The notes under the pieces were generated by a model, which worked only from the letters and a program-made list of their open reading frames with translations, was not told the origin of the DNA and ran no database searches. Shown piece by piece: positions 1 to 10,254 of a stretch of DNA of 64,000 nt (position 1 is the stretch's first letter; every line of letters begins with the position of its first letter). Source of the stretch: Dichetophora obliterata (lineage: Eukaryota; Arthropoda; Insecta; Diptera; Sciomyzidae). A program made the translations under genes and the position numbers. The stretch is from positions 77,045,560 through 77,109,559 of the forward strand of contig OY986438.1 in assembly GCA_963920525.1 (NCBI GenBank). The letters are read 5' to 3'.

Positions 1-1
1 C

Positions 2-3000
2 AACCTTAAGTTGCGCGATATCGATATATTATTGAAATCATACACTGGTTCGCATATTTGTCCTCTTGGCGAGTGTGATATTAAAATGAGATTTAAAAAT
101 CATGAAAAAATTGTTCCGTTTGTTGTCATTAAGAATGGTGGCCCAACCTTGTTAGGAAGAAAGTTTTTAAAAATTTTTGGAATTGAATTTTCTGAATTTA
201 ATTATGCTTCGCTATCACATACAAGCGACGTGGAAATCGTGCTAAATACATTTAAGGAACTTTTTGAAGGAACGCTGGGTTTATTCAAAAAAAGTCAGGC
301 CTCTTTGAAATTAAAAAATGAAGTGACACCAAAATTTTTTAGACCACGGCCAGTTGCACTAGCACTCAAAGAAAAAGTCGAAAAAGAAATTGACAATTTA
401 GTTAAAATTAAGGTTCTTGAGCCAGTTAGTTATTCGGAGTGGGGAACACCAATTGTGCCAGTGATTAAGAAAAATGGTAGTGTCCGTATATGCGGTGATT
501 TTAAAGTCACTGTAAATCCTTTTTTGGAAATTGAAAAGTACCCGTTACCAAGAGTAGAAGAAATTTTTGCAAAGCTGCATGGTGGTGAAGAGTTCACAAA
601 ATTGGACTTAAGTATGGCATATCAGCAAATTGGTTTAGACGAAGAATCGCGAAAATATACTACAATTTCTACATCGAAGGGTCTTTTCCAATATACTAGG
701 CTGATTTATGGGTTGGCATCGGCACCAGCGATTTTCCAGAAAATTATGGATTCTCTATTAGCTGGTTTAGATGGGGTCGTCGTGTTTCTCGATGATATTT
801 TAATTAGTGCTCCAAATAGGAAACTCCATATGGAAAGATTAGAAAAAGTTCTAATGGTACTAAGAGAAGCAGGATTTAAGTTATCAAGTGAGAAATGTGA
901 ATTTTTTAGTAAAAAAATTTCATATTTGGGGCACATTATAGATAAAAACGGGCTGCATATGAATCCTGAAAAAGTTTTAACCATTAAAAATATGCCTATT
1001 CCTACTAACGTAAAGGAATTACAGTCGTTTTTAGGAGTGGTGAATTTTTACAGGAAATTTTTGCCGAACGTTTCAACATTACTTCATCCATTGTACAAAT
1101 TATTAGAAGTTAACAAAGAATTCGTTTGGACAAAAAAATGTTCAGATGCAGTAGAAAACTTAAAATGTTTATTAGCCGCAGACCATTGTCTAGCCCACTA
1201 TAATCCAAATTGCAAATTAAAGTTAACTGTAGATGCTAGTCCAGTAGGAGTTGGAGCAATTTTATCCCAAGTTGACAAGCAGAACGAAGAGAGGCCGATT
1301 GAGTTTGCATCGCGTACGCTTTCAGAGACAGAAAAACGGTATTCTCAACTGGATCGAGAAGCAATCGCAATTTTATTTGGTGTTACAAAGTTTCATCAGT
1401 ACATTTATGGTAGAAAATTCACCTTAGTGACTGATAACAAACCTTTGCAACATATTTTTAATCCTAAAAAGGGCATACCAATTATGGCTTCAAATCGTTT
1501 GCAGCGAATTGCGCTAAAATTAACTGGATACCAGTTTGATATTTCATATATTAAGTCAAATTGCAATATTGCAGACTACTTTTCGCGCTATCCGCAAAAA
1601 CGCGAAGATTTTTGTGAAAACTTTCCAGAAAATATTTATATTAACTATTTTAATGAAGCGAACAAAGCTAAAGGGGTAGATTTTGAAGCGATTAAAGAAA
1701 GCACAGCAAAAGATGAACTCTTAATTAAAATAATTAAATTTTTAAATTCGGGATGGCCTGAAAAATGTGTAGAAACAGAATTAAAACCATTTTATTCAAG
1801 AAAGAATGAGTTATCAGAAGAATCAGGATGTTTATTCTGGGGGTATCGAATAGTCATTCCCAAGCATCAACAAAAAAATGTAATGACATTTTTGCATGCT
1901 TCTCATTTGGGAATTGTAAAAATGAAGTCAATGGCTAGAGAATGTTGTTGGTGGCCCAGACAAAATGATGACTTAGAAAATTTAGTGAAAAGCTGTGAAC
2001 CATGTATGCTAACACGCCAAAAGCCACCGAAACAAGAACTTATTCCTTGGGAAAGAACAGAAGAAGTCTGGTCAAGAGTGCACATTGATTTTTTGGGGCC
2101 ATTTATGAAACGTTGGTGTTTAGTAGTTGTAGATAGTTCGAGCAAATGGGTTGAGTGTATTGATATGGCAAAAAATACAACTAGTAGCGCGGTCATTTCA
2201 GTGTTAAGAGAAATGTTTGCACGTTTCGGGTTGCCAAAAATCATTGTTTCAGACAATGGAACATCGTTTGTTTCTAACGAATTTAGAAATTTTTTAAAAC
2301 TTAATGGTATTTTGCATATCACCACGCCAGTTGGAAATCCATCAACAAACGGACAAGCGGAAAATTTTGTAAAAACCATTAAAAATGGCTTAAAACGTAA
2401 TTTACATAATTTACCATTGTCAGAATTCAATAACGCGTTGTGTCGCTTTCTATTAGATTATAGGAATACAGTGCATTTGAGTACTGGAACATCACCCGCG
2501 TTTTTAATGTTCAATCAGCGAAAATTAAGAACAAGGTTGGACTTAATTAATCCAAACAGACAAATAACTGGGCAATCTATTGAAAAAATAAGAAACTACG
2601 CACTTAATCAACAAGAAAAACAAAAAAAGTATTATAAAGGCTCAAGGAAAAACAAATTCAAAGTTAATGACACAGTCATGGTGAAAGATTATTCGAAACC
2701 GGGAAAGATAAATTGGACTATAGCATGGATAATTAAAAAACTTGGAAGTCAAATTTTTCTTGTTAAAACAGAGCTTGATAAGATATGGAAGAGACATGCT
2801 AACCAGATAATTTCATTTTCAATTGAAAGTAAAGAGAAAAGTAATAACACTATGTTAAATCCATACGATAGAATAATTTTGCCAAATGATTGTATTAAAA
2901 CTATTCCTAGTATTACTATGGAAGAAATAAACAAAAATTTAAATACACATGATAAAGAATCAGTTGAAAATACTTGTAAAGAAATTGATGTTGCTGTCGA

Positions 3001-3115
3001 GAGAAATAATGTTATTGATAAAGCAACAACAAACAAAATCGATACGCAACCAAATGAAAATAACCTTGTTTTATCGGCAAAATATAATTTAAGGGATAGA
3101 AAACCAAGCAAATAA
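2..3115 (+). CDS. pol: Gypsy-type Pol polyprotein (partial at 5' end)
   Basis: The frame is open from the first bases of the window, so the first residues belong to a longer protein. Counting from the TTG codon at position 11, about residues 1-60 look like the end of an aspartic protease (LLGRKFL). Reverse transcriptase spans about 110-290, with the catalytic FLDD box near 260. RNase H spans about 400-520, with TVDAS, LDREA and VTDNKPL. Integrase follows: an HH-CC zinc module near 627-665, then catalytic Asp in HIDFLG (~690), Asp in SDNGTS (~747) and Glu in NGQAEN (~783), a DD35E layout. Near 885-920 a basic module with a conserved Trp resembles the integrase C-terminal domain. The tail is polar and Asn-rich. 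It copies element RNA into DNA and inserts it in the nucleus. No internal stop or frameshift is seen. Family-level identity (for example mdg1 or blastopia group) is not resolved. Confidence 0.93.
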   Translation, partial: NLKLRDIDILLKSYTGSHICPLGECDIKMRFKNHEKIVPFVVIKNGGPTLLGRKFLKIFGIEFSEFNYASLSHTSDVEIVLNTFKELFEGTLGLFKKSQASLKLKNEVTPKFFRPRPVALALKEKVEKEIDNLVKIKVLEPVSYSEWGTPIVPVIKKNGSVRICGDFKVTVNPFLEIEKYPLPRVEEIFAKLHGGEEFTKLDLSMAYQQIGLDEESRKYTTISTSKGLFQYTRLIYGLASAPAIFQKIMDSLLAGLDGVVVFLDDILISAPNRKLHMERLEKVLMVLREAGFKLSSEKCEFFSKKISYLGHIIDKNGLHMNPEKVLTIKNMPIPTNVKELQSFLGVVNFYRKFLPNVSTLLHPLYKLLEVNKEFVWTKKCSDAVENLKCLLAADHCLAHYNPNCKLKLTVDASPVGVGAILSQVDKQNEERPIEFASRTLSETEKRYSQLDREAIAILFGVTKFHQYIYGRKFTLVTDNKPLQHIFNPKKGIPIMASNRLQRIALKLTGYQFDISYIKSNCNIADYFSRYPQKREDFCENFPENIYINYFNEANKAKGVDFEAIKESTAKDELLIKIIKFLNSGWPEKCVETELKPFYSRKNELSEESGCLFWGYRIVIPKHQQKNVMTFLHASHLGIVKMKSMARECCWWPRQNDDLENLVKSCEPCMLTRQKPPKQELIPWERTEEVWSRVHIDFLGPFMKRWCLVVVDSSSKWVECIDMAKNTTSSAVISVLREMFARFGLPKIIVSDNGTSFVSNEFRNFLKLNGILHITTPVGNPSTNGQAENFVKTIKNGLKRNLHNLPLSEFNNALCRFLLDYRNTVHLSTGTSPAFLMFNQRKLRTRLDLINPNRQITGQSIEKIRNYALNQQEKQKKYYKGSRKNKFKVNDTVMVKDYSKPGKINWTIAWIIKKLGSQIFLVKTELDKIWKRHANQIISFSIESKEKSNNTMLNPYDRIILPNDCIKTIPSITMEEINKNLNTHDKESVENTCKEIDVAVERNNVIDKATTNKIDTQPNENNLVLSAKYNLRDRKPSK

Positions 3116-3173
3116 ATGAAAACTACCTATGCTCCCTAATTGTCAACTTAACTTTGAACTTAACAAAAACTTT

Positions 3174-3183
3174 AAGAAGGGGG
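3174..3183 (+). promoter_or_regulatory. Polypurine tract, plus-strand primer site
   Basis: The purine run AAGAAGGGGG lies just upstream of the putative LTR start (TGTAGTG). That is where the RNase H-resistant primer for plus-strand DNA synthesis sits in Gypsy elements. A few bases (TATA) separate the tract from the LTR. Confidence 0.6.
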
Positions 3184-3187
3184 TATA

Positions 3188-3408
3188 TGTAGTGTATGAT
3201 AAACATCATCTTAAAAACATCATAGTGTAAACACCATAATGTAAATATCATAGTGTAAGCTAACCTTAAGGTACTCGTTATTAAGGTACTCGTTATTAAA
3301 CATTGACTCATGTAACTTCATTTGACACATGTATCACATTTTTCATATTAATAAAGACATTACAAATTTATTCCATCTCTAAGCTAATTAGATAAAATAC
3401 ATACAACA
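3188..3408 (+). repeat. Putative 3' LTR
   Basis: The segment starts with TGT after the polypurine tract and can be closed at ACA, giving the usual TG...CA ends and a length near 220 bp. It holds an AATAAA signal at 3350-3355, as expected at the R/U5 border. It also holds a short internal tandem duplication of AAGGTACTCGTTATT. The 5' LTR is outside the window, so the right boundary cannot be confirmed by comparison. Confidence 0.5.
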
Positions 3409-4064
3409 AAATAATCATGAATAAAAATTGTAATTTTTTACAAATTTTTAATGTTTACACGAGTTTTGGTTTTATAAGTTATTTTACTTAAAACAGTTAC
3501 ATTCCTTGTAGCTCATAATATCATTTTGAATACAAAAATAATTTGTAGTACTAGTGGCAGTCAAATGCGTCTTAAAAATCTCGTTCATTCGCGTTCATAG
3601 TGTTTTATACAAAAATGGCGTCTGATATAATTTTTTTTAAAAACTAAAGTTAATAAATATCTTTAAAAATTTACTTTTTATTCAAACAATTTTTTTGTTT
3701 AAACAAGTTTTCTGTTTACAAATTTTTTTCTGTGAACAAATTTTATTGTTCACTCAATTAAACTTTATAAGGCCGAAACAATATCAACTTTATAATTTAT
3801 TTTAAAAAAGTAATCAGCTCTATTGAACCATTAGTTTATGAGCTACAAGCTCTCAAAAGTCACGCAAAGTAACTGCAATGTTACTGCAAATACTTTGTGT
3901 TCGGAGAACAAAAGAAGCGCAGGTTTTTTGTATTTTATTGTATTTATTATTTGATATATCAGTGCTACAAGGTAAGAACCTTATGATTAATGCACTGGCA
4001 TCATCGATTTGTTGTATTTTATGTCATATTAAGAAATATAATGGTAACAATAAAATTAATTATA
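3409..4064. other. AT-rich stretch, nothing recognised
   Basis: Long A and T runs with only short chance ORFs. No repeat, TIR or coding signal was recognised. Confidence 0.5.
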
Positions 4065-4135
4065 ATTAAAGTTTTCTATATGACCTTGTTATTTGTTATG
4101 TTGATATTCTATGATTTAAACATATAAACTCGGAA
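4065..4135 (-). repeat. Fragment of tRNA-headed ~580 bp repeat
   Basis: The segment matches 5388-5440 closely (TTTTCTATATGACCT, then TTATGTTGAT and TCTATGATTTAA). It belongs to the minus-oriented array that resumes at about 4865. The LINE fragment between the two pieces therefore interrupts this repeat. Confidence 0.65.
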
Positions 4136-4142
4136 TTATAAC

Positions 4143-4803
4143 ATTGTCTAGAATAACTGAAAAGAAAGATCTTGGAGTTATACTTGATAATAAACTAAGG
4201 TTCTCAAAGCATATAGACTATATTGTAGCAAAAGCTAATGCTATGTTAGGTTTTATAAACAGAAACACTAAAGACCTTTGTGATCCATTTTCTTTAAAAT
4301 CGTTATATTTTGGATTTGTAAGATCTATCTTAGAATACTGCTGCATAATCTGGGACCCTTTCTATAGATGCGCTTCTAATAGAATCGAAAGAATTCAGCG
4401 ACGCTTTACGAGAATTGCAATCAGTCGCTTAAATTGGAATATCGAAATGCCAGAATATTATGTGAGAAGGCTTCTTCTTGGTATTCTATCCTTGGAAAAT
4501 CGCCGCAAATATTTTGCCATTATGTTCGTACGGGATTTAATATGCTTTGAAATAAACTGTTCCACTTTGCTTTTTCAACCTTCACGTGATCTGAGTATGT
4601 CGAGATATAGACTTTAATCTAGGTTTAAGTAGGAGTGTTTTTAAGAATTCTCTGCTTTTATATTTTAATAGTGTTAGTAATAATTCCAGTAACTTAACGT
4701 AACCTGTATCAAATTGTTATAATATACTGTATTTTCAATTTTTAAGTAGTCATTAAGAGAATAAATCTCTGTTTGATGAATAATAACAATAAATAAATAA
4801 ATA
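4143..4803 (+). pseudogene. 5'-truncated jockey-like LINE, ORF2 C-terminus and tail
   Basis: About 157 residues (4144-4617) match the region just after the reverse transcriptase fingers and palm in jockey-superfamily LINEs: KDLGVILDNKLRFSKHID, then SLYFGFVRSILEYC, then CIIWDPF and RIERIQRRF. A stop precedes the first matching codon, so the copy is 5'-truncated, as is typical of target-primed reverse transcription. The 3' side ends in AATAAATAAATAAATA near 4803, the usual jockey-type tail. It is inserted in the tRNA-headed repeat. A clean target-site duplication was not found. It is non-functional. Confidence 0.85.
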
Positions 4804-4864
4804 CATTTTTTTTCTTAAATATCAAATTCAACTTTTTGATTTAATTGTTCATTTACATTACTTG

Positions 4865-5561
4865 AAAAAAAAATACAAATTCTAAATGTTTGATAGATAA
4901 AATCATTCTTGATTTTAAATACAAATTCTAGTTGTTTGATAGTTTAAAATCGTTTATTAAGCTTTAGGTCAGGTTAGAATAATAAATTCCTCTAATGAAT
5001 TTTTTCCAAAGAAACAACTACAACATTTTCAATATGGAAAGGAAAACATCACTAGCTGATTTGATTGCAATTTCGGCCCTGCTAAAGGCTTCATCAGAAA
5101 TCTTTGTGATGCTGGCGGGAATCGATCCCGGGACGTGCCTACCGCAATACACCAACAGAGGCGATGAGATTTCAGTGACAATTTCTCAGTTTTTCTCAGT
5201 TTTCTTGTTGTTGTTTTAAATTTGCTTTACTTAAGTTTATGCTTACGTTATTATATGGAGTCCAACAGTTTGTAGGAATTCACCACTAACAAAGCATGGT
5301 TACTGAAGTTGTTTTTGTAAATTTGCTGAAAAATCTTCAGGATGTTTCAGTGTGTTTTTGGTTTTGCTCTACCATTTGATTATAGTTTTCTATATGACCT
5401 TTTTATTTATTATGTTGATTTTCTATGATTTAAGTACAAATTCTAAATGTTTGATAGTTTAAATCATTCTTGATTCTAAATACAAATTCTAGTTGCTTGA
5501 TAGTTTAAAATCGTTTATTGAGCTTTAGGTCAGGTTAAAACAATTAATTGCTCTAACGAAT
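4865..5561 (-). repeat. tRNA-headed ~580 bp repeat, minus-oriented array
   Basis: Read on the minus strand, this holds one nearly full unit and part of another. The tRNA-like part is at about 5115-5180. It has an A-box-like TTGGTGTATTGCGG and a well-kept B box GGATCGATTCC, both needed for RNA polymerase III. After it come a short (GTT/AAC)n run, CTTTGGAA, AATAAACGATTTTAAACTATCAA, and two related blocks with AGAATTTGTATTTAAA. This copy keeps the best B box of all copies in the window. Any short ORFs here are chance. Confidence 0.75.
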
Positions 5562-5689
5562 AAACGAATAATAATATTAAGAATATTAAAAGTATAGATA
5601 ATATAGAAACAGTTCCACTTCCAGTGAGTTGATGACAACTAAGAGATTTAAACATTACAAAATTAATAACAAATTTTACAATATTAAAT

Positions 5690-6272
5690 TTCAGGCTGTT
5701 GGACTCCATAAATAATAACATAAGCATTAAATAATAATAAGACTAAAGTAAAGCAAAAAAAAAAAAACAACAAATGTGAATGTATGAAATTTGAGAAAAA
5801 CTGAAAAATTGACATTTCAAATCTCATCGCCTCTGTGGTGCAGTGCGTTAGTGCGCGCTTGCACGGGTATAACAAAGATTTCAGATGAAGCCTTTAGCCG
5901 GGCCAAAATTGCAATAAAATCAGCTAGTGATTTTATCCTTTTCATATTGAAAAAAACTTTGTTGTTGTTGTTTCTTTGGAAAGATTCGTTAGAACAATTA
6001 ATTGTTCTTACTTTGACCTTAAGCTCAATAAACGATTTTAAACTATCAAACAACTAGAATTTGTATTTAAAATCAAGTATGATTTAAACTATCAAACATT
6101 TAGAATTTGTATTTATATCATATAAAATCAACATAATAAATAACAAGGTCATTTAGGAAAAAACTTTAATCATATGGTAGAGCACGACCAAACAGAAACA
6201 GCTGAAAACAAACCAGCAAAAATCAAAAAACAACTTCAGTAAACATGCTTTGTTAGTGGAAGACTTCCAGCA
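5690..6272 (+). repeat. tRNA-headed ~580 bp repeat, first plus unit
   Basis: The unit begins at GGCTGTTGGACTCCAT and the same words recur at 6273, giving a tandem period near 580 bp. The A-box-like TGGTGCAGTGCGTTAGTGCG lies at about 5837-5856; the B box is decayed here. It is followed by a (TTG)n run at about 5961 and AATAAACG at about 6030. It is back-to-back with the minus array and separated from it by about 130 bp. Confidence 0.75.
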
Positions 6273-6524
6273 GGCTGTTGGACTCCATAAATAATAACAT
6301 AAGCATAAAAACTAAAGTAAAGCAAAAATACAAAAACAAATGTGAATCTATGAAATTTGAGAAAAACTGAGAAATTGACACTTCAAATCTCATCGCCTCT
6401 GTGGTGCAGTGCGTTAGTGCGCGCTTGCACGGGTATCACAAAGATTTCTGATGAAGCCTTTAGCACGGCCGAAATTACAATAAAATCAGCTAGTAATTTT
6501 TTCCTTTTCATATTGAAAAAAACT

Positions 6525-6566
<42 letters not shown>

Positions 6567-6665
6567 CTTTGGAAAGATTAGTTAGAACAATTAATTTAAA
6601 ATCAAGTATGATTTAAACTATCAAACATTTAGAATTTGTATTTAAATCATATAAAATCAAAATAT
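6273..6665 (+). repeat. tRNA-headed ~580 bp repeat, second plus unit (truncated)
   Basis: Direct tandem continuation of the previous unit. The tRNA-like A-box segment is at about 6400-6430. The GTT microsatellite has grown to about a dozen repeats (6527-6562). The unit stops shortly after the AGAATTTGTATTTAAA block. Confidence 0.75.
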
Positions 6666-6689
6666 TAAATTTCTTTAAAAACAAAAGTG

Positions 6690-7380
6690 TATTTTACGAA
6701 AGAATAAAGATTATTGCAACAATGAAAGATGAGAATATAACATTTTTGAATTGCACTGCGTTTTGAATTGATTTAACAAAAGGAGGTAACGAGTTCTAAA
6801 GACGAATTACAAATATATAAAATTGCCTTTCCGATGTTAAACAGAAGTGACGCAATTGTATTAATGAATAGGACCGATTGAAACGTAAAGCGGTAATACG
6901 GTTGTGCAAGTACGCTGGCTGACTAGTGTATAACACCTTATGCAGAAATAGTAAAGTACGGATTTTAATAATGTTCTCAAAGGTCATGTTGCAGACTCGT
7001 ATTGCATAATGCGACACATGATCAGAACGTTTTAATCCATAAACATATCTAGCTATGTTGTTAAATGCAACATTTAGTTTTTGTTTACTAACGGAATCGC
7101 AATTTGCATAAATTTCGCAAAAATAAAAAAGCCTAGGGAGGATGTAAGCTTTAGCTATAAGAAGTCTAATTTTAAGTGGTGTGAAATGTTGTGAAACTCA
7201 CAGTAACCCAAGCATTCCATAAACCTTGCCTATTGTAGTGCCAATAAGTGTGTTCCAAGTCAAAGTAATATAAAATATAACTCCATTTTTAGCTGTATTA
7301 ACGAATTTAACTGTGGAGTTGTTCAAGATGATTTTAGGAAATTCCGAGCCATCGACTAGTTTTTTAGAGATTACTATACA
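6690..7380 (-). pseudogene. Degenerate LINE, ORF2 C-terminal part
   Basis: Read on the minus strand, the sequence carries the post-RT region of an I/R1/jockey-group LINE. In order: NGVIFYITLTWNTLI and GKVYGMLG, an in-frame stop, then LKIRLLIAKAYILPRLFY, VAFNNIARYVYGL, and finally an RTLLFLHK block and an RLWNSLPPF-like end (one stop). A 73-residue ORF at 6796-7017 is only the longest surviving piece. Both ends are ragged and no target duplication was seen. Confidence 0.75.
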
Positions 7381-7857
7381 CTAAACCTCTGCACGAGTGC
7401 GCTTGAAATGCATTTCAGAACACTGGTTTGTGAAGCAAGCGTTGCCTATGTTTTGCTATCATCAATTAAAACAAACGTAACACTACAGAGAGCACTCGTC
7501 GCGTGAGCAGAAAACAAATGAAAACCAAAGCAATGTTATCTTCTCTGTCGACTCAAGGACAGAAGAGCGCAGCAAAATGAATTGACTGGAAAGTTATGTG
7601 ATCAACAGCAGAACGTTTGGAGTTATGATGTGTTGTTTAAGTTACATAGTTTCTACATTTTCTTGTGAAGTAAAAATCATTTATTACGCCAAAAAAGGGA
7701 TTTTCTTATTATTTATTGAAATTATAATCGGAAACTTTTTATTTACTATAAAAATTCATTTTTTTATATTTTTAATAATATTTATTTAATTCAAGTAAGT
7801 TATTAAAGAATTTAAAAAATATATATTTTTTTATATTAATTAAAAAACAAAGTTAGA
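7381..7857. other. No gene recognised
   Basis: Contains imperfect GCACTCGT/GAGCACTCG words near 7390 and 7495, then AT-rich sequence. No coding or repeat assignment is supported. Confidence 0.4.
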
Positions 7858-8165
7858 ATTTGGAAAAAAAACTGTTGATTAAGTGTATTTTTAAATGTGG
7901 ACGATTACAACTCCGCTAAAACAAAAGATACAAAATTTGTTAATATTTCGTTGGAAAATCTCTTAATTTTTGCTCCGCTACCGTACATGACACGATAGTG
8001 TTGATATATTGATTATAAAGCTGATATTTTTTCTAAAATACAAAATATTTTTTGTTTTATGGTGAGTAGTTAAGATTCTATATCAATAAAACTAAAACGT
8101 GCCAAAAACGTAAAACACCCTGTATATTGAAAATGTTACAATATAGGAGGAAACTGAGTACAGAT
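7858..8165 (+). repeat. Half copy of the 31 kb snapback element
   Basis: The loop and right arm of the snapback element at 31431-31770 reappear here in the same order: CTGTTGATTAAGTGTATTTT, GCTAAAACAAAAGATACAAA, ATGGTGAGTAGTT, CACCCTGTAT and ATAGGAGGAAACTGAG. The terminal CAGCTGCGGTC end and the other arm are missing, and substitutions are frequent. It is an older, broken copy. Confidence 0.8.
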
Positions 8166-8664
8166 TTGAAAAGTTATTTTCACTAAAATTCCGATAACTT
8201 CATTATTTTTAATGCGATCCTTACTTCCAAGATATCGTTGGAAAAGATTTGAGTGCTTGCATTGATTTCTGGTCAGAATGGAAAACATTTATTCATATTA
8301 AAGCGAAACAATTAATAATAAAATAAACACCTACTAGAAAAATATTGTAAAAAAATAAAAATAAAATTATGAATTTATTTGAATTTTTAAAGTTTTTGTA
8401 TGGAAATAAAATAAAAAATATAAAAAATATACATGAAAAACAGCATTATCTTTAATCTTATTACAAAATTACACCTGCAACTATTACACCAGCCAATAAA
8501 TTTACGAAAAACATGATTTTAGGAGGTTTTTGCAAAATGGCTTAGCTCACTGGCGGTTATCGTTACATCTAAAATATTTTAGGAGTCGTTATAAAATGGA
8601 CTCAGGTTAATTTTAAGAGGAGTAGAGGGAACTGTTTTCTCTCCATACAAGTCGAGGCACCTTA
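8166..8664. other. AT-rich sequence, nothing recognised
   Basis: No ORF with family resemblance, no TIR and no tandem repeat were recognised. Confidence 0.4.
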
Positions 8665-9063
8665 ATATTTATTTATTGGCCAAACAAGGCAATGCAATTT
8701 ACTTATTCTAACAGGTTTTGTTTACTTATTACTAAGTTTAGATTACTAAGTTTTTTGTTTTTCTTCTCCCCTTTCCTTGTTTTTATTTTATTTTTTATTT
8801 GGTGCTCTTAGTGGGCATACTCCGCCCACCGGATTGACATGGTTTCAAAAACCATGTCAAAACTAAGAGAAGAGGAGGAAAACAAGAGAGACTATATACA
8901 CACTTAAGATACGATGTATATATATTATTCTTAAAGACTATAAGGACAAAAGGACGTAAATGGGAGATTTGGAGAGGGATGTTAAAGAATTTTGATTTAT
9001 TAAACTAAATGCTTATACATATAAATCCATACATGTATGTATGTAGTTTATCTGAGGCCTGTG
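8665..9063 (-). other. LINE 3' UTR with stem-loop and tail
   Basis: After the ORF2 stop the minus strand runs to GGCCAATAAATAAATATT at 8664-8682, the element's 3' end. At 8836-8858 there is a perfect palindrome: arms GACATGGTTT and AAACCATGTC with a 3-base loop. Next to it is a smaller repeat of GGGCGG/CCGCCC type words. A stem-loop in this position could be the RNA structure recognised by the reverse transcriptase; that role is inferred. Confidence 0.6.
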
Positions 9064-9448
9064 TTAATTCTGATTACTGAGTGATTTATATAGGGTTTGC
9101 TTGAAAGAGGATTTGGGTATAGAAGGTGAGTAGTATATAGAGATATTATTAAATTCTCTGCAACAACGATTGATGGGTTCATTATTTGCATATGTAGTTT
9201 GGTGCTGATATTCAGTTAACGATCGAGTATGCCTAGTGCGCCTAATTGGATCGTTAAAGGAAATCATATTAGAAATATATTCGCTGTGAATAGCACCATT
9301 AATTACATCAAATGTGAAGCATGAGCCCAATAACGATCTTCTTGTTGATAGTGGCATCAAATTTAAAAGGCTGAGTCTATGTTCATATGATGGAAGGCTA
9401 CAATAATCATGGGGGTTGTACATATCTCTAAGCGCGTATAGTAAGAAC
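9064..9448 (-). pseudogene. LINE ORF2, C-terminal segment downstream of the hAT insertion
   Basis: Minus-strand frame reading LLYALRDMYNP at its start, then SYEHRLSLLNL, RRSLLGSCFTFD and SFKQTLYKS, ending at the ORF2 stop (9064). This is the conserved tail of jockey-type ORF2. It is the continuation of the RT segment ending at 11181: the broken protein resumes exactly across the hAT insertion, with the 8-bp GTAAGAAC duplicated at both sides. On its own it has no start of its own and is not a gene. Confidence 0.85.
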
Positions 9449-9569
9449 CAGGGACCCGATTTAACTCTTATTATTTTTTAAATATGCAAAAGGTTATGGA
9501 AAAAATAGCTGAAAAAAAATTGGGCCTGTAATAATAATTATAAATTACCCAGAAAATTGTAGTGCTGCC

Positions 9570-9800
9570 ATAATCATTATGAAAGATTTTTATTTTTTTT
9601 GGTCTTTGATAACGATTATGAAAGATAATTGGTTTTTTTGGTCTTCCGTAACCATTACAAAAGATATTTTTTTTTTTTGGTCTTTGGTAACCATTATGAA
9701 AGATTTTTATTCTTATTGGTCTCCTGTAACCATTATAAACGATTTTTTTTTTTGGTCTTTGATAACCAATATGAAAGATTATTATTTTTTCTGTCTTCTA
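9570..9800 (+). repeat. Left subterminal repeats of the hAT element
   Basis: About six imperfect copies of a ~38 bp unit with the core TAACCATTATGAAAGAT followed by a T run and TTGGTCTTT. The same unit occurs inverted near the right end. Transposase-binding subterminal repeats are known in hAT elements; this function is inferred here. The two overlapping ORFs in this stretch are translations of the repeat. Confidence 0.85.
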
Positions 9801-10056
9801 TAACCACGTTTCAGTTCGCAAATCTTTAGATATTTTTATAAAATTGTGCACACTAACTTATCTATATTTGCACAAGGACGAACTTTTTTTTATTGATTTT
9901 GGTTAGGATCCGCAAATCTTTCTCATATTTTTTTTCTTCTTACATAGTCATTATAAGTAACCAAATTAACCAATTGAATCCTAACAAACTGTATGAAACT
10001 ATAGCTTTGAAATTAAAAAAGTGGAACATTTTGAGATATATATACATATGTATTTT

Positions 10057-10254
10057 TTAAGAATTTAATTTTACAAACATTAATGAACGCAATGTTCGCT
10101 CAGATAAATTGCAGCGTAAGTCAGTTAGTATAATTTTCAGAGCAGAAAATGCCCTTTCAACGCTGACTTGTGTTGCTGGAACGGCATGAACTATTAATGC
10201 TAGCTTCCTTAAAAAGGGGTATGAATATTTTTTTGCTTGCCAATACTCTATCAA
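10057..10254 (-). pseudogene. hAT transposase C-terminal (dimerisation) remnant
   Basis: About 65 residues: IEYWQAKKYSYPFLRKLA, then HAVPATQVSVERAFSAL, LRCNLSERTLRSLMFVKLN. This is the hATC dimerisation motif (Trp, YP-L--LA, then P-[ST]---SERxFS). The RNase H-like catalytic core and BED finger are absent from the element, so it cannot encode active transposase. It shows which superfamily the parent element belonged to. Confidence 0.88.

Larger units (their letters stand above)
1..3408 (+). mobile_element. Ty3/Gypsy-type LTR retrotransposon, 3' part
   Basis: Protease end, reverse transcriptase, RNase H and integrase lie in that order, followed by a polypurine tract and a putative 3' LTR. This is the order of the Ty3/Gypsy (Metaviridae) group, with integrase after RNase H. 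The left window edge cuts the element, so gag, the N-terminal protease and the 5' LTR are not visible. No envelope-like ORF lies between the pol stop and the LTR: the gap is only about 60 bases before the polypurine tract. The pol frame is open throughout, which suggests a fairly young copy. Confidence 0.9.

Noticed and set aside
5791..6581. Repeated ORFs of 74-88 residues with shared peptides
   Set aside because: They arise because the tRNA-headed repeat is duplicated; the frame is not preserved in the 54 kb copy.
9579..9829. Overlapping Phe/Trp-rich ORFs
   Set aside because: They are translations of hAT subterminal repeats, as are those at 10807-11078.
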